From contig DLQL01000008.1 in assembly GCA_002477565.1 (NCBI GenBank), forward strand, positions 1 to 6,536: 6,536 bases of DNA, read 5' to 3'. A model generated the notes under the pieces. That model was given only the letters and a program-made list of their open reading frames with translations, was not told where the DNA came from and searched no databases. The position numbers and the translations under genes were made by a program. This stretch comes from Flavobacteriaceae bacterium UBA7433 (lineage in GTDB: Bacteria > Bacteroidota > Bacteroidia > Flavobacteriales > Flavobacteriaceae). Shown here piece by piece: positions 5,154-6,536 of the stretch (positions are counted from its first letter, which is position 1; every line of letters begins with the position of its first letter).

Positions 5154-6509
5154 ATGGCAAAAGTAAAAACAGCTTTTTTCTGTCAAAATTGCGGGGCCCA
5201 ACACGCAAAGTGGATGGGACAGTGTACTACCTGCAACGAGTGGAACACCCTTGTAGAAGAAATTGTCCAAAAAGAAGAAAAACACAAGTGGAATGTGACT
5301 GCTGAAAAGAGCGGCCCCAACAAAGCCCTTGCCATCTCACAAATTCAAATTCAGAAAGAGCAACGCATCGGCACCCAAAACCAAGAACTTGACTCCGTTC
5401 TTGGAGGAGGTCTTGTTCCTGGATCTGTAGTTCTTCTCGGTGGAGAACCCGGAATTGGAAAATCAACACTCCTATTAGAGATTGCTCTAAAATTAAAAGA
5501 AAAAGTACTCTATGTCTCCGGAGAAGAAAGTCAATCTCAAATAAAAATGAGAGCCGAACGTCTGGGGAAGCAATCGTCAAACTGCTTGATTCTCACAGAA
5601 ACCTGTACTCAGAACATCTTTAAAAACATCGAAATAATTGCTCCTGAAATCTTAGTGATTGATTCGATTCAAACCCTTTATACAGAACATATAGAGGCGT
5701 CTCCTGGAAGCGTGTCTCAAATAAAAGAAAGCACCTCGGAACTGATAAAATTTGCCAAAGAAACAGGGGTTCCCGTTTTGGTTATTGGGCACATCAACAA
5801 AGAAGGCAGCATTGCCGGCCCAAAAATTTTGGAGCATATGGTCGATGTTGTTTTGCAATTTGAAGGAGACAGAAATCACAGTTACCGCATCCTAAGAGCT
5901 CAGAAAAATCGATTTGGATCCACATCGGAATTGGGTATTTACGAAATGCTCAGTAGTGGGCTTAGGGAAGTCAGCAATCCTTCTGAAATATTGATCAGTG
6001 AAAAAGACGGCGACTTAAGCGGAACAGCCATTGCGGCGACCTTGGAAGGCGTGCGTCCTTTGATGATAGAAGTACAAGCCTTGGTCAGCTCAGCAGTGTA
6101 CGGAACCCCTCAGCGCTCTGCAACGGGCTACAACCTGAAACGCCTCAACATGATTTTGGCCGTTTTGGAAAAAAGAGCGGGATTTCGATTGGGTGCCAAA
6201 GATGTGTTCTTAAACATCACGGGGGGGATCCATGTTGACGATCCGGCCATCGACTTGGCGGTCATCTCTGCCATATTGTCTTCCAACAATGACGAAGCCA
6301 TTCCTCAAAATTACTGTTTTGCTGCAGAAATTGGATTGGCAGGGGAAATCAGAGCTGTCAACAAAATCGAACAACGCATCTCAGAAGCTGAAAAATTGGG
6401 CTTTGACAAGGTTTTTGTTTCCAAATTTAATAAGATCTCAAAAAAAAATCGAGGGATTTCAGTGGTTCCTATTTCTAAAATTGAAGACTTGTACACATTG
6501 CTGTTTTGA
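5154..6509 (+). CDS. radA: DNA repair protein RadA (Sms), branch-migration ATPase
   Basis: RadA is a RecA-like hexameric ATPase that speeds branch migration and processing of recombination intermediates alongside RecA. Its 451 residues match the family length (about 450-460). In order: an N-terminal zinc finger, Cys10-x2-Cys13-x10-Cys24-x2-Cys27; a RecA-type ATPase core with Walker A GGEPGIGKST (95-104, Lys102, Ser103), a YVSGEES block (119-125, catalytic Glu expected here) and Walker B ILVID (165-169); the RadA signature KNRFG (250-254); and a C-terminal Lon-protease-like domain (about 270-451) with TGGIHVDDPAIDLA, which in RadA acts as a DNA-binding/hexamer scaffold, not a protease. The ATG at 5154 is right because the zinc finger begins 9 residues later. 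It is 70 bp from the upstream membrane gene and has a candidate promoter box in the gap. All key residues are intact. Confidence 0.99.
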   Translation: MAKVKTAFFCQNCGAQHAKWMGQCTTCNEWNTLVEEIVQKEEKHKWNVTAEKSGPNKALAISQIQIQKEQRIGTQNQELDSVLGGGLVPGSVVLLGGEPGIGKSTLLLEIALKLKEKVLYVSGEESQSQIKMRAERLGKQSSNCLILTETCTQNIFKNIEIIAPEILVIDSIQTLYTEHIEASPGSVSQIKESTSELIKFAKETGVPVLVIGHINKEGSIAGPKILEHMVDVVLQFEGDRNHSYRILRAQKNRFGSTSELGIYEMLSSGLREVSNPSEILISEKDGDLSGTAIAATLEGVRPLMIEVQALVSSAVYGTPQRSATGYNLKRLNMILAVLEKRAGFRLGAKDVFLNITGGIHVDDPAIDLAVISAILSSNNDEAIPQNYCFAAEIGLAGEIRAVNKIEQRISEAEKLGFDKVFVSKFNKISKKNRGISVVPISKIEDLYTLLF

Positions 6510-6536
6510 CTTTATTACTAAAAAAAACCGTTTTTC

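Noticed and set aside
5227..5580. 117-residue minus-strand open frame inside radA
   Set aside because: It lies opposite the RadA zinc-finger/Walker A region; its low-complexity Leu/Phe/Arg composition is typical of antisense frames.
6510..6536. Possible terminator after radA (A7-CCG-T5)
   Set aside because: The run AAAAAAACCGTTTTT could be a weak A-T hairpin or the left arm of a stronger one, but the window ends here and it cannot be judged.

Overview
The window is chromosomal DNA from a member of the Bacteroidota, most likely a Flavobacteriia-type organism. This rests on the gene families (a DUF4270 lipoprotein, a half-length starch-synthase-like protein, the panC-panD-flippase-like-radA run), on the lack of clear Shine-Dalgarno sites, and on TAnnTTTG boxes, the Bacteroidota -7 promoter element, upstream of four genes. 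The assignment is by recognition, not by a database search. Coding density is very high: the longest non-coding stretch is 101 bp, and there is no sign of mobile DNA, CRISPR, rRNA or tRNA.

Left half, minus strand (about 2739 down to 1): three genes in a row. First is a 268-residue protein resembling only the N-terminal half of glycogen/starch synthase (GT5). Next is a 516-residue DUF4270 lipoprotein, 41 bp downstream. Last is glmS, 10 bp further on, whose first 110 codons lie in the window. The short gaps and the lack of internal promoter boxes suggest one operon. It would join the entry step of amino-sugar synthesis (glutamine + fructose-6-phosphate to glucosamine-6-phosphate) to a putative outer-membrane or periplasmic lipoprotein and a probable pseudo-glycosyltransferase.

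Centre, 2740-2840: a compact divergent promoter region with one TAnnTTTGC box facing each way.

Right half, plus strand (2841 to 6509): panC, panD, a flippase-like/LPG-synthase-TM-type membrane protein and radA. PanD makes beta-alanine from aspartate, and PanC joins it to pantoate, so the first two are consecutive in function (panB is not in view). The membrane gene starts at a TTG that overlaps the panD stop, which suggests translational coupling. radA has its own candidate promoter box.

Most of this is ordinary housekeeping. I see no convincing new system. The item most worth following is the half-length GT5 protein that has lost the recognisable substrate-binding and catalytic residues of its half, yet keeps an intact frame and sits in an apparent operon with DUF4270 and glmS.
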